Assembly: GCF_047663525.1 (NCBI RefSeq)
Contig: NC_092591.1
Location: 30,785,001 to 30,849,000 of the forward strand
From: Anas platyrhynchos
Lineage: Eukaryota; Chordata; Aves; Anseriformes; Anatidae
Direction of reading: 5' to 3'
Length of the DNA stretch: 64,000 bases
Under the pieces are notes generated by a model that saw only the letters and a program-made list of their open reading frames with translations, had not been told where the DNA came from and searched no databases. The position numbers and the translations under genes are program-made. Positions 1 to 13,129 of the stretch are shown here, one piece after another. Each line of letters opens with the position of its first letter. Position 1 is the stretch's first letter.

Positions 1-2227
1 CTGCACCACCACCGGGTTTTGGTCCGCAGGAACCACCAGGAATGCTGGCTTGCTTGCTTTCTTCCAGCCCCGTTTCCAGCTGGAGTATTACGTTTCCAGG
101 CTTTAAATAAAAGGCTCACCCGCAAGGCAGCGTTGCAGAGGAGCCGGCGTAATCTGAAGCTGGAATCTCGGGTGGGAAAGGGGACGTGAAGAAAGACGCT
201 GAAGTGGCACTGAGGGAGCCGGGGGGCAGACAAGGGAGTTATTCAAGGCCGACGGCGGGGGAGATGGGGAGCCAGTGTCTCAGGCAGTGCTCTGACTTGG
301 AGCCGTGTGAGCAGATCAGCGCTGCCCGGGGGCTTTCTTGTGGCGGGCTGAGGAAGCCAACAACAGCAGCAGGTGGGAAAGCTGCCCTGCCTTTCTCTCC
401 ACCTATCATAGGAACATTTCAGCTCCTTGCTGTTGCCCCATTGTACTGGGAAAACATCAGCAGGGACGCTCCCTCCTCTGAGCAGCTGTCAGACCATGCT
501 GGCACCGGGCAGGAGCAGGGGAAAGGTGAAATGTGTTGGTCCCGGTGGTGCAGCCGCTGGAGGCAGACAGCTGTGTGTCCCTGCGCCCTGTCCTGTGCTC
601 GAGATCCTGGGCAAGCAGCAAGCAAGTCCTTTGGGAGGAGTGTGCAAGAAAAACTGGGCTGGTAAACGCCTGATAATCTTAGGGAAAAAAAAGGTGGTAT
701 CCAGTCAGTGTTTCTGTCTTTCTGCTTGAGCTGGCACAAGCCCTGTCTGTAAAGGTGTCTCGCCAAGGCCCTGCTTTACCTCGTGCTCACCCAGGGTGCA
801 AGTGGGGACGTGGGAGAGCAACTGGCAAGGAATTACAGGCCAGGGGACACACAGGGGGCTGTCCAGTCTTATCTTCCCCACGTAGCCCCAGGAGGAGATA
901 CAGGAGGCCTGCAGAGACCCCAAGGAGCTGTCCTGTGACCATTAAACCTGTCAGTCCTTCACCATCGGCATATTCTACCTACAGCTGATGGGTCTCCTCT
1001 CCCCACGGCTCCCCAGGCAGATGATACCCATCCTGGGGCCCGTTGGGAGCGGCGCTTCTCTTTGTGTTCGCATCCCGTGTCCTGTTACAGCGCTGAAGCC
1101 TTTCTTGGGTTACGGGAGGCGTGCAGTGTCAAGTGATCGCACCTCGCATGCTGCTGCCTTGCAGCTCCGTGTTTCTCCAGCCTAACTCAGGCCATCAGCA
1201 GTGCTTATGCCCTAAACTCCCTTTTCCAGTCCCATGCCACACCAAGGTTGGGTCTTTCCCAGAAACGAGCATATTGAGGAAGGTGGGCAGCTTGGTGCCA
1301 TTTCTTGGCAGGGCAGAAAGCAGCTGAGCATCGCAGGGACAGACTTGGCACTGAACAGAAGTGAGCTCTGCTGCAGGGCCATTTCCTTCTCCTAGCCCTG
1401 TGTGAAACTCGCTATAACCATTAAACTCCCCTCAGTTCTATGCATCTCCTCACGGTCACAGTGCCTGATCCCTCACGACAGACAGCGCCATCCGATAAAC
1501 CACAAAAGCAGCTTGGATGAGTGCCTGCAAAAGTCCACCCGGTTATTGCCACAGAAAGGGGTGGCAAGAGTGCCGGGGAGACCGCTGTGCACAGACACCT
1601 CCCTTCCAGCCCTTCCCTTGGCTCCTGCCAGAGCCACGCTGGTTTCCCCCCCACGGCCTTTCATCTGGGTTCAGAAGAGATGCTGGTAAGCGGAGAAGCA
1701 GCTTAATTTATTTATGGCACGCATTAACATTTATTCGGCCGGTTGCTGTGCATTGAGCAAGGTGGCAACCTGAGAGGTGCCAGCCATTCCCCCTGCTGCC
1801 CGCCGAGCCGGGGCTCTCTGTACGAGCAGCCACAGATGCTTCCAGAACATGGAGCTGAGCAAATGTGATGCTGTTCTGCTGAGGGGGGTGGGAAGGATGA
1901 CATGGCTCCCATGACAGCCGGGCAACTCCAAGGATGGCTGAGCACCCTAGAAAGAGCTCTGATCAAGATTCTGGTAGGGATAGAGCCAGGGGAAGATATC
2001 TCAGGGCTGTAAGTCATTTTTCTGCAGAATTCCCCGGTGATTTGGGTCTCTCTGCATCCCTCTGTGCTCACCACAACATAAAAGACTTGGTGCTGTGTCG
2101 TGTACCCGGTGTCACAGCACTCAGAGCAGGCCAGCTGTGACACCAGGGCAGCCACCTTCCTCAGGGGCTGGCACCTCTGTGGATCTGTGTGGCCCAGCAG
2201 CTGGGACCTGGGTGCTGTGAGCCCATC
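1..2227. other. No supported gene
   Basis: Mixed-composition sequence with overlapping short open frames on both strands. None has domain similarity or a convincing splice context. Possibly intronic sequence of a leftward EPS8L2-like gene. Confidence 0.6.
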
Positions 2228-2442
2228 GATTCACAGGATCATTGAGGTTGGAAGAGACCCTTCAGATCATCAAGACCAACCATCACTACCTAGTCCACCG
2301 CTGAATCATGTCCCCACGTGCCACATCCACACATCTCTTAAATAAGTCCAGGGATGGTGGCTCCACCACCTCCCTGGGCAGCCTGCCCCAACACCTGACC
2401 ACCCTTCCCATGAGGAAATTCTTCCTAATATCCAATCTAAGA
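2228..2442 (-). mobile_element. CR1 LINE 3'-end fragment
   Basis: Read on the minus strand it shows the characteristic avian CR1 3' end: TTGGATATTAGGAAGAAT, CAGGCTGCCCAGGGAGGTGG, GGACTTATTTAAGAGATGTG, and GGTCTCTTCCAACCTCAATG, ending near GATCCTGTGAAT. It is 5'-truncated, as is usual. No intact reverse transcriptase is present. Confidence 0.93.
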
Positions 2443-3126
2443 CACCTGTGTGCTTTGGATCTGCAGAAGGACGTTACCCAGCGAGCTTAAAATGCAGCAG
2501 ATGTCTGCATGCTCATCACACCCAGATTTTGGAGGCCTGGCAGTGTGCACAGGCTGAGGGTCCAGCCTGACTGCACCGGAGAAAAATGGAAACATAAAAA
2601 GTCTCCTAAGCTCTGAATGTCCCTTAGCAGCATCATAATCACATAATCAAGGCCAGCTCAGCTTGATGTGATTTGTTTCATTATGAAACATAATTCTCCC
2701 TGGAATTTTAGTTCTTGCCTGCCCTCCACCCCCAAATGTGCCAGCTCACAGCAGAAACTGATGTTGGGGGAGGGAGGATTCAAGTGGGAAGGGGACCCAA
2801 ACATTTAAATGCTGGCTTAACTCACACTGAGTGTCCTTTGGAAAAGGCATGCTGAATTAGTGAGCAAGTCTCAAGCTCTGCCAGGCATAAACTCCACGGA
2901 CGTGCTTGTGCATATGCGGCCAAGCCAGCTGACAGCCACTGATTTCTGCAGTAAATTACTGCAGCCCTCATAGTGCCCTGCTGAGGCGGGAGGGAAATCA
3001 GGGGCCGGTGATTTAATTCCTCTTGAGGATTTGGCCTCTGGACTTACAGTACTTGTTTGAGGTTTGCTGGAATTTGGTGGGAGAGGTCCTGTTCTTGCTG
3101 AAATTTGCTTTCGGGGTGTGTCCATT

Positions 3127-3144
3127 AAAAAAAAAAAAAAAAAA
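3127..3144. repeat. Poly(A) run of 18
   Basis: A homopolymer of 18 A in non-coding sequence. No retroposed gene body is recognisable upstream of it. Confidence 0.95.
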
Positions 3145-6100
3145 GAAGATGTGAAGATGTAACTCAGCATTTAAAATGACTTATTTGAGAAAGTGTTTGG
3201 TTTCAAAACAGTTTTTCACCTTTTCCCTTTGCTTGCTTTTACGATGAAGGCATTGCAGGGTGGGCAGTACTCACCACCAGATGCTGCCACATCAGTTCTG
3301 TGCACACAATTAGATCCCACCCCAACACCCTGATAATTCAGAGCCCTGGGCTGTCTCCATCAGTGGGTGCTAACCTGAGCTCATGCCCTGTTTCCAACAC
3401 AGTTTTCAACTCTCAGTTTCATTTTCTCATGTCTCTGTATGGCTCTCTATTTACCTTGCAACTAAAATGTTTCTGGCCCTGATTTGCAAGATTTGCAAGA
3501 GCTTTCAGAGCAGAGCAAAGGAAATGGTGCTGTCAGCGGCAGGACGAGCTCAACTGAGATGGCAGTCCTGTGTGCAGAGTGAAGCAGCACCCGAACATTG
3601 CCACTCCTCAGCCTCTCTCTTCTTTCTGAGCTTAACACATGTCCATTCATCCCAAGACAAATGGCAGACACAATTCAAACCTTCTCTTGGCACCTGCCCA
3701 TCATGCAGCATCGACGCCAGAAGTAGCCCTGTCCAGCAGCATTAAATTGCTCATCCACCTTTATTCCCATGTTTCACTTCTTTGCAGCTATTCAGTTAGC
3801 AGTTCCTGTGTTTAACACTTCATCCTCTCAGTACAGCCCCAATCTTTCCCAGTGCCCTCTTCTTGAAATCCATCATTTCAGGGACACAGTTTCAGGCCGC
3901 TCCACACTGATAAAACTCCAGGCAAAGCCATTCAGCAACCAAAAGCACTTTCCAGGGACAAGCACAGCCACTCTTGCCTTGCAGCACTAAAGGGAGCTTG
4001 CCAACCAAATACAAGCTGTCACAGCCCTTCCACACCCTATGCAAGCACCAACCTGGCAAACTGACAGCTCTCTGGTGGGAGAGTTTGCAGGTTTGGGCTC
4101 CCTAAAAGCTGCAAGTGTTCCCCCTGACAAAACCCTTTCTCTTTATCCAGAGAGCAGCTGAGGGGGATGACTTCTGACACGGCTCTGTGCTTGTTCTGCC
4201 CATCCCAGCACACCCCACAGGCCAGGGCTTCACCTGGGGTGCATTAAGAGAGCTTCTAAGATTAGGAACAACTGTTATTGGTACCTAAATGTTCTCTACT
4301 GCTCCTCAGCCCGTGTTTCGCTGGCTCCTCTGGAGCTCTGGTGGTTTATGGACAAGCTGCAGATCAGGCTCTGCACAAGCGCCAATCCCACCAATTCCCT
4401 CTGCTTCTGACCAGCCAAAGGGCACTGGAGTTTTCATGGCTCACCGAGTAGTTAAAAGAGTATAATCATTAACATGCTGAGGACAGTTTTTCCTTTGTTG
4501 GGCCCCTTATGGGGTTATCTCGCTAGCATAACTAGAGAGGATCTGGGTGGCAGGTGGGGAGCGAGAGGAAGCGTTTGCTTGCCTGTCTGCACGAAATCAC
4601 CGCTGGGCCCCGCGTGGGAGATGGCAGCGTGGAGGCAAGGTGCATTTTCACTGCCATCTCAGGGCAGCTGCTGTGCGTGGAGGTCTGATACACAGGGCTG
4701 AGTACCAGCCTAAAGCTCCCTAGCAGCTGGCTCCAGATCTCCAGAGGTGCCCTTGCTATAGCAAACCCTACATGTCCATGGGCATGACTTACCGTACAGG
4801 TCCTTTGCGCTCAGCTTGGAGGCTCCGTCTGCTCTGCCCATGCTGCCACTGTAAGAGAGACAAGGCAGAAATCAGCTGTCACTTGTTAACCTTGTTAACA
4901 TCTGCTCTCACGTGCAATGCACGCGGTCATTGGCGCTGCAGCCCCATGGCAATCCCAAGGGAGAGCAGAACTGCCCTCCTCACCATGGCTATCTGACATG
5001 CTGTGGCCCCAAATTGCCTGTGTTTGCTCCTCTGACCGTGCTAGGGATAAGCAGAACCCCCATTTTACCACTGAGTCCACCTAAACCCAAGGCAGCTTAG
5101 GCCTTAGGGCCCTTGTTAATGGACCCTTTTAAAACCCACTCCTGCTGGTCAGACACAGAAAGCAGCCCCTGTAAAAATGTGCAAGGATGTAACTGAGAGC
5201 AAAATGCTTTGAGTTTGGGGTGTCAGGCCCCTAGGAATGGGTTATATCCCCTGTAAGGCCATCCCTCCCCCTGCCCTGCCTGCCCAGGCTGTGTGTGGGA
5301 GTGCGCAGCCTGAGGGAACAGTGGGGACAGGGGAGGATCAAAGTGGCACCTCAGGTGCCATGGCTGAGGCAGGGGGTGGCCGGCAGCTCCTGTCACAATG
5401 TCCCCCTGTGTGCTGGCGGTGGTCGGCAGCACTCTTACACCTGTACCCAACTCTCCAGAGACCAGGAACATGCAGGAAAGTCATGCCCATGAGGTGAGAG
5501 GCAGTGACGCTGGGTACCACCACAGCTCGTGAGGTGCCCACGAAGGGTGAAACAAACCCCTGTGGTCTGCAGGGGATGGCAAGTGGGACCCCCAGAAGCA
5601 TCCCCCTGGGTGGTGGAAAGGAGCAGAGGTACCAGCCATGAGATGGAAGGAGCCCACCATGGAGATCCTTACTTTGCTGAGCCAGAGCTGCTGCCGTGGG
5701 ATCCCTTGAGACTCATGTTGCTTCACAGGACAGGCAGCTGCAGCAGAAGCAGAGGACACAGGGTTAGCAATCAGAAACCAGACATCACACACTCAGATGA
5801 TTTATCCGTGTGCATGGTGCCTTTCCCACCTCTGACTTGGGGTCCCCAGGCAGCAGCCTGGGCAGGTGAGAGCGGTCAGCTGGGCACAGTAGGGTTTCCA
5901 GGCTGGTCTCTGCCCCGTGGCTCAGACACTTGTCACAGCTCTGACCTGGGCCGAGGTGAAGATGACACAACCTTTCTGAAACCTACTTCCACCTCTCCCC
6001 TCTCACCCAGCCCGTGCAGGCACACCCAGACTCCGTAGCATCTCAGCACAGCCACCTTCTACCAATGCAGCCCTGCCGATGGTTTAGTATGGCCCGATGA

Positions 6101-6457
6101 AACCTTTGACTTTATGGCCTCTCTGAGGCCATTAGCAGGCTCACAGATCACTGTGGCCGTGTGCTCACCATGGTAAGTGTCCTGAGTCATTTTTCATGCC
6201 CGTACTGCCATTATGCCATGTGGCTAAACACTAGCTGTTAAAGTATCCTTACCTAGCGTATTCCCTGAATAGAGAAAAGACTGCTCCACCAGCAGCATAA
6301 GGATGGAGAAAATAATTACTGCACTGGCTGGCTGCTTGGTGAGAGGCAGGCAGGCTTAGCACTGGTATTTCACCTCCTTCTGCTGATGAGAATTGTAAGT
6401 AATGAGAAAGTGCTTGAGAGAGATGCAGGCGCTGCTCTGAGAGCAGAACTGCAAGGG

Positions 6458-6486
6458 AAAAAAAAAAAAAGAAAAAAAAAAAAAAA
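6458..6486. repeat. A-rich tract (A13-G-A15)
   Basis: Two A runs are split by one G. No recognisable retroposon precedes it. Confidence 0.95.
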
Positions 6487-7328
6487 GGAAGGGAAAACAA
6501 GGTATAATAAAAACTCGGGGAACATTTCATATTGGGATTCAAGATATCCACCTCAGTTCTAGTGCGTGAGTTGAAGGAAAGCCAAGACAAACTCTTCAAG
6601 GTTTTTTATTCCCTTTTAAGAAGCTCGGGAGGCACCTGTGTGTGGGCTGTGCACTCAGCGCCTCTTTTCCTTCTCCTGGGTCAGACCCCGCTCACCTCAT
6701 TATGAGGTTGTCAGAATTCAAAGGTATGGCTTTAAGATACCCGTTGGTGGTCTGAAGGAAGGCATTAATCGCTGTTTTCAGTAGGAGCTCCTGCAATGGG
6801 ACCTTTCAAGGTGGTTGGCACGTGCAGAGCTGCCTCCCTGAGGTTTTGCTTAACTGAGTTTAGGCTCAGTCTGTGTGCAATCCCTGGGGAATACTTTGGA
6901 GTCATCCCTGGCATCTGGGATTTCCCAATGGGAGGCTGACTGTCTCTGCTGCAGGGCTTGTTGTATCATCGGCAGAGCTGTCTGAGATTCCCTAGGTATC
7001 CGGTTTTATTCCTCGTGTTGGAAACGCTCGCTTGTGGTATTTTGCTCTGTACGTTTTGCCCTGAGGTCAGGGCAGATTTGCAGCTTTCCTACCGATTGTA
7101 ACACGTCAGAGGGATGTGCTTTGTGGCGATACAGCTCTTCAGGTGAGGCACACAGCATGCAGGTACGCTGCTACTACCATTGCACAGCCACACACTCGTG
7201 TTCACACGGACTCCCCTGGCATTTTCTGGGCTCAGCCTGATGGCTTCCAGCCTCTTTTGTATCGCAGTAACGCTCCTCAGTGCTAAGGCACAGGTAGAAA
7301 TTACTTTGAAGTGCAATTTGTAGATAGT

Positions 7329-7368
7329 ATATTAAATTCCCATTTTCATATATTAAATTCCCATTTTC
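7329..7368. repeat. 21-bp tandem duplication
   Basis: ATATTAAATTCCCATTTTC occurs twice with a 21-bp period (7329-7347 and 7350-7368). It is AT-rich and has no evident function. Confidence 0.9.
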
Positions 7369-10300
7369 TTCTCTCTTTTGGCAGACACCAAAGTCCATGC
7401 ACACACAAACGTGGCTATAAATTTATATATGTTAGAATAGAAACTTGGTGTTCTGCCAGCCTCTCTGAGCGTAAGAAAACCCGTCCCTGTGCCCAGGCTT
7501 AGGTACCTGTGAATTTTTCCTCTGTTAATAGCTGTCTGCTGGTTTCCTCTTACAGTCCTCAAACGGTTCCTATCTCTCAGATCTCTGTGTACATTAGCAT
7601 AAGATACCTGGAAAAGGGAACGTGCTCTAATAAACCCAGCTCTCTTCTGTTTACTTTATACTGTCTGAGCACTTTAGTCCCATGGCTAATGATCAGAGCT
7701 GGGAACCTTTCTGCTTATTAATGTAATATTTCTGGCTCCCTTTCACTTACTGCCGCAGGGCCGTGTCCTTAATGGGCTGAAATCCAGGTTACTCCAGAAG
7801 GTAAGGGAGTGCCGAGTTTGCCTGGTGGAGTTCAGAGCTTGCTCCCCAGCCCCAGCTGTAAAAAAACAACAGGAGGAACCAGGGTTGCAGCTGAGGACTT
7901 GCTGCTTTTGGTTTCTCCTTCACAAGCAAAAGACAAGCTCTAGGGGATCTGGTCCTGCTTTTAGAAGAATCCATCTGGCCAAATCCTGCCTTGCTGCCAG
8001 AGGAATGGGAATGGCAGCATTCGCTGCTCAGCCTCAGGGGTAGAACAGGAGCAGCCATAAAATGTGCCAATTCTTTATCTGCTGATGGTTAATAAGAAAA
8101 TACCTAAGGGAGTAAGCTGGGCTCCCTAGAGGAAGGCAGAATAAGCTAGTGTGTACCTCGGCTACTAGAAGTGTCTCCAGACCTTTGCAGTTACCAGAAC
8201 TACCTGCCAACATGCTGCCTTACAGTGTGCAATGGGAACAACCTGCCACTCAGAAAACAGCACGAGAGGCTTTGTGTCCCTCGTACGCTGATGCTCCAAC
8301 AGGCTTTTGCTTAGCCGAGCAGAAGCTGTAATGCGTTAGCATGAAATGCCAGCGGTGCTGATATCAATTGCTCTGTCCGACCCATCTGCCTGAGTGATCC
8401 CTGCTCCATCTCCTTGTTCGTAATTGCAGTAACCCCAGTGCTCCCAGTGCCCCCTGTGACCCCAGTCCTTTGCCTGCTGGGAGGTTGTGCTCGCTTCCAG
8501 GTCGCCTGCACCTGAACAAGGGCACGGAGCAGGGAGCAGTGTGAGCGCCTGCCGAGTCAGCAGGTTTTTATCCTGCTGGGCTCCCTGCTTTTTATTTATT
8601 CATGCTATTTTCATTATTTAACCTTCTTGATGCTGCTTTAAGGACCATGTCTCTGTTCAAACTTGTGTTAAGTGAAATGAGGGTGTGGTGTGATGCTGGC
8701 CAAATTAAACCAGGACAGATCCTTGTGCCAGAGCTTTTAATTCAGTTTAAATTGTCTGATATTAATTGAATCCTGGCTGGTTGACTGGGGGAGGACACGC
8801 TTCCGAGGGGTTGGAGTCTTTGTAATTATTTTGCTAAATTGAGAGACAACCAGACTTGAATAATAAGAAGAAGGGGCTGAGAGAACATCACCTCTAAATG
8901 TGGATGGAGCCAGGGACAAGAAGCAAGAAGCTCAGGGGGCTGTGACCAAGCAGCTTGCTTTCCTGGGTTTCCTGTCCCCATGAGGACATCTCTAAGAGCT
9001 CCATCAACCTGCAACCTCAATGCACATGTTGTCTTCACCTTCTGCTGTCATTACAGCTGTGCTCACACTCTCTTGATTAGAGGGTTCCTGATCTCTCTCT
9101 TATCTCCCTGCAGGGTGTGGCTACTTTCTCCTCCTTCCCCAGTGGGCCAGCATGCATAAGGAAGGGAAGCAAGAGGCAAATTTAGCAGTGACCCTGTAAA
9201 GCCTCCATCCCACATCTCTATCTGCCCAAGCTATGCCCAGAGGTCCCATGTGCTGAACTGGGGGCCCAAGGGAGACCAGTGGAAGCCAGCGCTGAAGGAT
9301 ACTGAGGTGGGTGAAGCATTGTGCTTAAAAGCCAAGGAAATCTCACTCCCTGATTTTCCGGACATCCTTGCCCTTGAAGGTCAAATATCCTCCCAAAGAC
9401 ACACACATATTCATGATAGGAGCCTGTCATTGTTGTCTGTGCTCCATTTCTGTACTTTTATAGTAAGTGGAAAAGGGCCATGCATTGTTTTAACTTTCTT
9501 TGAGCCTTTGAAGAGGGAGCTGCAGCCCTGCAAGGGTGGAGAAGCTCTGGGATAGAGGAAAAAGTAATAGCTCTCTTTTCTGTAGGGTGATCACTGTGAT
9601 TGTCACACGGTAGTTTTATCAAGAATACTTCCCACTCATCTGCTGTGGTCATGCATTGTTTTTGTTCTCAAGCAAATGGAAAGGGGTTGTGAAAAATTCT
9701 AAATGCTGAGTGAAGATTGGACAACTTGAAAGTAGGAAATATTCATGTATTTTTAGGGCCAGTACAATTCTCATCATAATCACAGTGAATACCAGTAACA
9801 ATAACAGCATCTAGTGCCTGCAAGTGTTTTTCTTCATGGGTCTAAGAGCACCTTTAAGACTGAGATCAGAGTGGGCTGGAGAGGGTTTGTTGGCATCAGA
9901 GCCCATCACAATACACAGCTGTAGCAGCAAAGAAATGCTGGGCAGAATGTAACAGGTTTTGCTAGAACAGCAGAAAAAAATAAGGCCAAGCTCAACTTAA
10001 GACACTTGTGAGTGGAAAATTTGATACATTCAGTCTGAAATGATCTCCAGTTTAACATCTGTTAAAACTCAGCTGGATTGTGTACTTTAACGTTAGCTAT
10101 ATTGTGTTTGATATTTATTAAGGACAAAATATATTCATCTATGTGAAAGGGGAAAAATCGCACTCAAACAGCTAAGTTTGTATTGGATGAGATTTTTGAA
10201 ATTTTCCATTTTAGTTCCAAGCTGGGATGAAGCCAAATCTCAGAAACTTTCAGGAAAAATAACTAGAAACAAAACAAACAAACAAAAAAACCACTTATTT

Positions 10301-12063
10301 TTCTGTGAAGTTCTGACTAGCATTACTTCACCTGTTTTACGCACAAGAAAACTGTGGCACGAAGAGCTGGAAAAAACTTGTCAATGACCACGTACATCTT
10401 GGTTCTAGAGGAAGGAAAAGGAACCTCAACTTTGCATTTCATCCATTGCTCTGTCTGGTAGGACTTGCTACTCCTGAGCTGGGCAGAGTTTTGTGTAAGA
10501 ACTGTCTCCAAAACCTTAAAACCCAACAAGCTATCTAGGTATAGTAGTAAGCTTTTCTGTGCATGGGCTAACTCACTTCTAACAGATCTTGAAAAATTCT
10601 GCCAGGTGTGATAGGACTTCCAAAATGTCCATGGACTTGCACTGAAATATTATCATAATTGGAGCCATTGTACTACTACTAATTGGTTTAACCAGTGTGT
10701 CACCAAAAAGGGGGCAAATAGGGCTTAATGTCCACAGCCTAAAGCTTTTCTTGACTGGATTGGGCCAACAGGGCTGAGGCCAACAAGTGAAGTGGTCCAG
10801 GTAGCCCTATCCATGCAGCCCAGAGCTGGTGGTAGGAACAGCCTTGTTCTGCCCCACATGTGAAGTGCCCTAGGACGTGGTGAGGGAAGGCACCACCAAG
10901 CAGGTTACGGGGCATGAACGTGGGTGAAATGTACGTGATGGAAAGGCTGCCCCAGGGCAGGAGGGCATGGATCCCCGGCAGCATGCTGCTGTCTGTGCAG
11001 GCAGCCAGAGCCGACTGGATGGGCCAGGCAGAGGTGCTCAATTAGCAAAAGCCTCGGCAAGCAGCATAAAGCATCAGTTAGAAACATTAGCCGTCCACCT
11101 CATGATGTTTTCTTTTTAACTTCCCAGGATAACAAAGCGCTGTCTGTTAGAGTTGCTGGGTGTTTTTGTAAGGGAATGTGATGCTGACGAAAGCTGTTTG
11201 ACAGACTGTCCTGCAGAGCTAAGCCTTGTCATGTACACAAGAGCAGAGGAGCACAGGCGCTGTGGCAGGATGTGTCCTGCACTGCTTGGCTTGTTCACGC
11301 TCCAGACAGCCCCTGTGAGCGTCCCTCGAGCTCCTGTCATCTGCCCTGCCTGCTGTGGTAACATATGGGAGGAGCAGGCAGACAGAAGGGGCTACATCCT
11401 ACGCCATCCAACTAACAGAACAGCTTTGTGGTGTTGGGGAGGCTTTGGGGTGTGTGCTCAGTGCTCCCCATGGGGCACCTGAGAGCTGTAAATTCACATG
11501 GCCTGCTTTAGGTCTCTAAAATGCTTGTGGGGTGTAACCCAGGAGCCTGCAGCAGACCTGGGAATTTAACCTGGGTCTTGTGTGTCCTGATCCAGCATCC
11601 TTATGAAGAACCCACCCTTCTCTTGCCTTCAGTTGCTTTTCTGAACCTGCCGGGAAGGAAGCCTGGCAGGGCTCACTGAAAGAAACTCAAACCTGTTCTG
11701 TAGGGTCTCTTCCAACAGCATATACTCCTAAAAAAAACTGTGTTGCGGCTAGTCAGATAGCATCAGGGGAAGCCCATATCCAGAGCAAAGAAGCAAGTGA
11801 ACATGCTACATTTGTTGTTGCTGCTTTGTAAAGGCAAGCAAACAAGACACGTTTCCTCTTAAGACTGGAATTTCCAAATCCCATCTTTCAGATCAGGCCT
11901 TGCAAGTCAAGGTGGTTCAGCGAGGCCAAGTCTAAGCTTCATGATTCCATTTGAACCTATTGCTGGTGATTTCCTGCTTCGAGAAGGGAAAAGCATCCAA
12001 CCAATCTCTCTCAGAGACTCCCTGGGAGTCCCCTTTATTACCTGCCCTCTTTGAGATGTCTTT

Positions 12064-12090
12064 ACAGAACCCCATGTTTTGGGGTTCTGT
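12064..12090 (+). repeat. 10-bp inverted repeat followed by T run
   Basis: Arms ACAGAACCCC (12064-12073) and GGGGTTCTGT (12081-12090) pair perfectly around a 7-base loop, then a T7 run follows. It looks like an RNA hairpin; there is no independent sign of a small RNA gene. Confidence 0.85.
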
Positions 12091-12145
12091 TTTTTTGCTT
12101 CCTCCCTACCACCCGTGGCACCCTTTCAAATTTTCATCTTTGCAG

Positions 12146-12204
12146 TGGCAGAGCCAGTCAAGATCACAGGTTGCTTTGGGAAGATGCTAGCCCGTATGGA
12201 AGAG
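12146..12204 (+). other. Exon-like segment, unrecognised
   Basis: A strong pyrimidine tract ending TTCATCTTTGCAG and a good donor GAAGAG|GTGAGC bracket 59 nt. One frame reads AEPVKITGCFGKMLARMEE. I do not recognise a family, and no partner exons were found. Confidence 0.25.
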
Positions 12205-13076
12205 GTGAGCCCAAATGCAAGCATAGCATCAGGGTACGCACAGCACGTAGGTGTTACAGTCGTTAGAATCACAGGCAGTGGGTACAGCCTGCTGGGTGCC
12301 TGGAAGGAACACTCCCTGCTCTGCACACAAGATTTTTCACATTGCAGAGATTCTCCACAAGACAAGCACCCGGATAAATACAACCCAGCCCAGCAGGTCA
12401 GGGACATCAGTTGCTGGCAGAAAGACGTTGTAGATTTGGCCAAATCCCAGCTGTGACTGGTGTGTTACTCACTGTGTAGCTATCGAATACCCAGGCCCAG
12501 GTAGAGAAGAACCAAGTCTTCTTCAGCCTCCATGGAAGAAGCAGGGAGCAGCTCTTTTAGGCCAAGACACCTCCGATCTACAGCCACCCTTCTGCTTTGA
12601 TGGGCCCCAACTGCTGCTTTTTAAGTCTCTCCCCCTTCTTATAGACCATGCCCTTCTGTGCTCAGCCCAAATGGGATAAGACTTACACCCATTGCTGAGG
12701 ATCACACCTGAGGAGCCAGTGCCTTGTTCACCAACCTCCTCAGAAACAACAACTTGTGCTTAAAAAAGTATTTTATAAGCAAACAGGCCTACTTCCCAGC
12801 ATTGCAAGGGGAACACCCACATGCTTGTCCGGCAGTTGGGCTTGGCATGAGCGGTCCCCGTGGGCCACACAGCCCTGCCAGCTTGCAGTAGGAGTTTGGA
12901 GGCGACACATCTGCTGTCTGCACTATTGATCCATCACGGGGATGAAATGGAGGCTTGTGTTGAAACACAAACTGGTACCGTGGAGCAGAAGTGCCAATAT
13001 TTACAAATTCTCGATGTGAGATTCACGGATCACCTAGAGAAAGGATGGGAAATCATCCCCCTGCAGCACATCTGTA

Positions 13077-13129
13077 CACACATGCGCATGTGTGGCTGTT
13101 TGCAGTCCATGGCTGATCTGCAAACAGCC
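13077..13129. repeat. Palindrome overlapping a 12-bp hairpin
   Basis: CACACATGCGCATGTGTG (13077-13094) is a perfect 18-bp palindrome. Its last base begins a hairpin with arms GGCTGTTTGCAG (13094-13105) and CTGCAAACAGCC (13118-13129) around a 12-base loop. No gene is known here. Confidence 0.9.

Larger units (their letters stand above)
2443..12063. other. No supported gene; simple repeats only
   Basis: I see poly(A) tracts (near 3127 and 6458), the 21-bp duplication near 7329, and scattered short open frames without recognisable domains. Nothing suggests an RNA gene. Confidence 0.6.

Noticed and set aside
11690..11730. CR1-like GGGTCTCTTCCAAC
   Set aside because: Only about 14 bases match the CR1 consensus and the flanks do not; too short to call.
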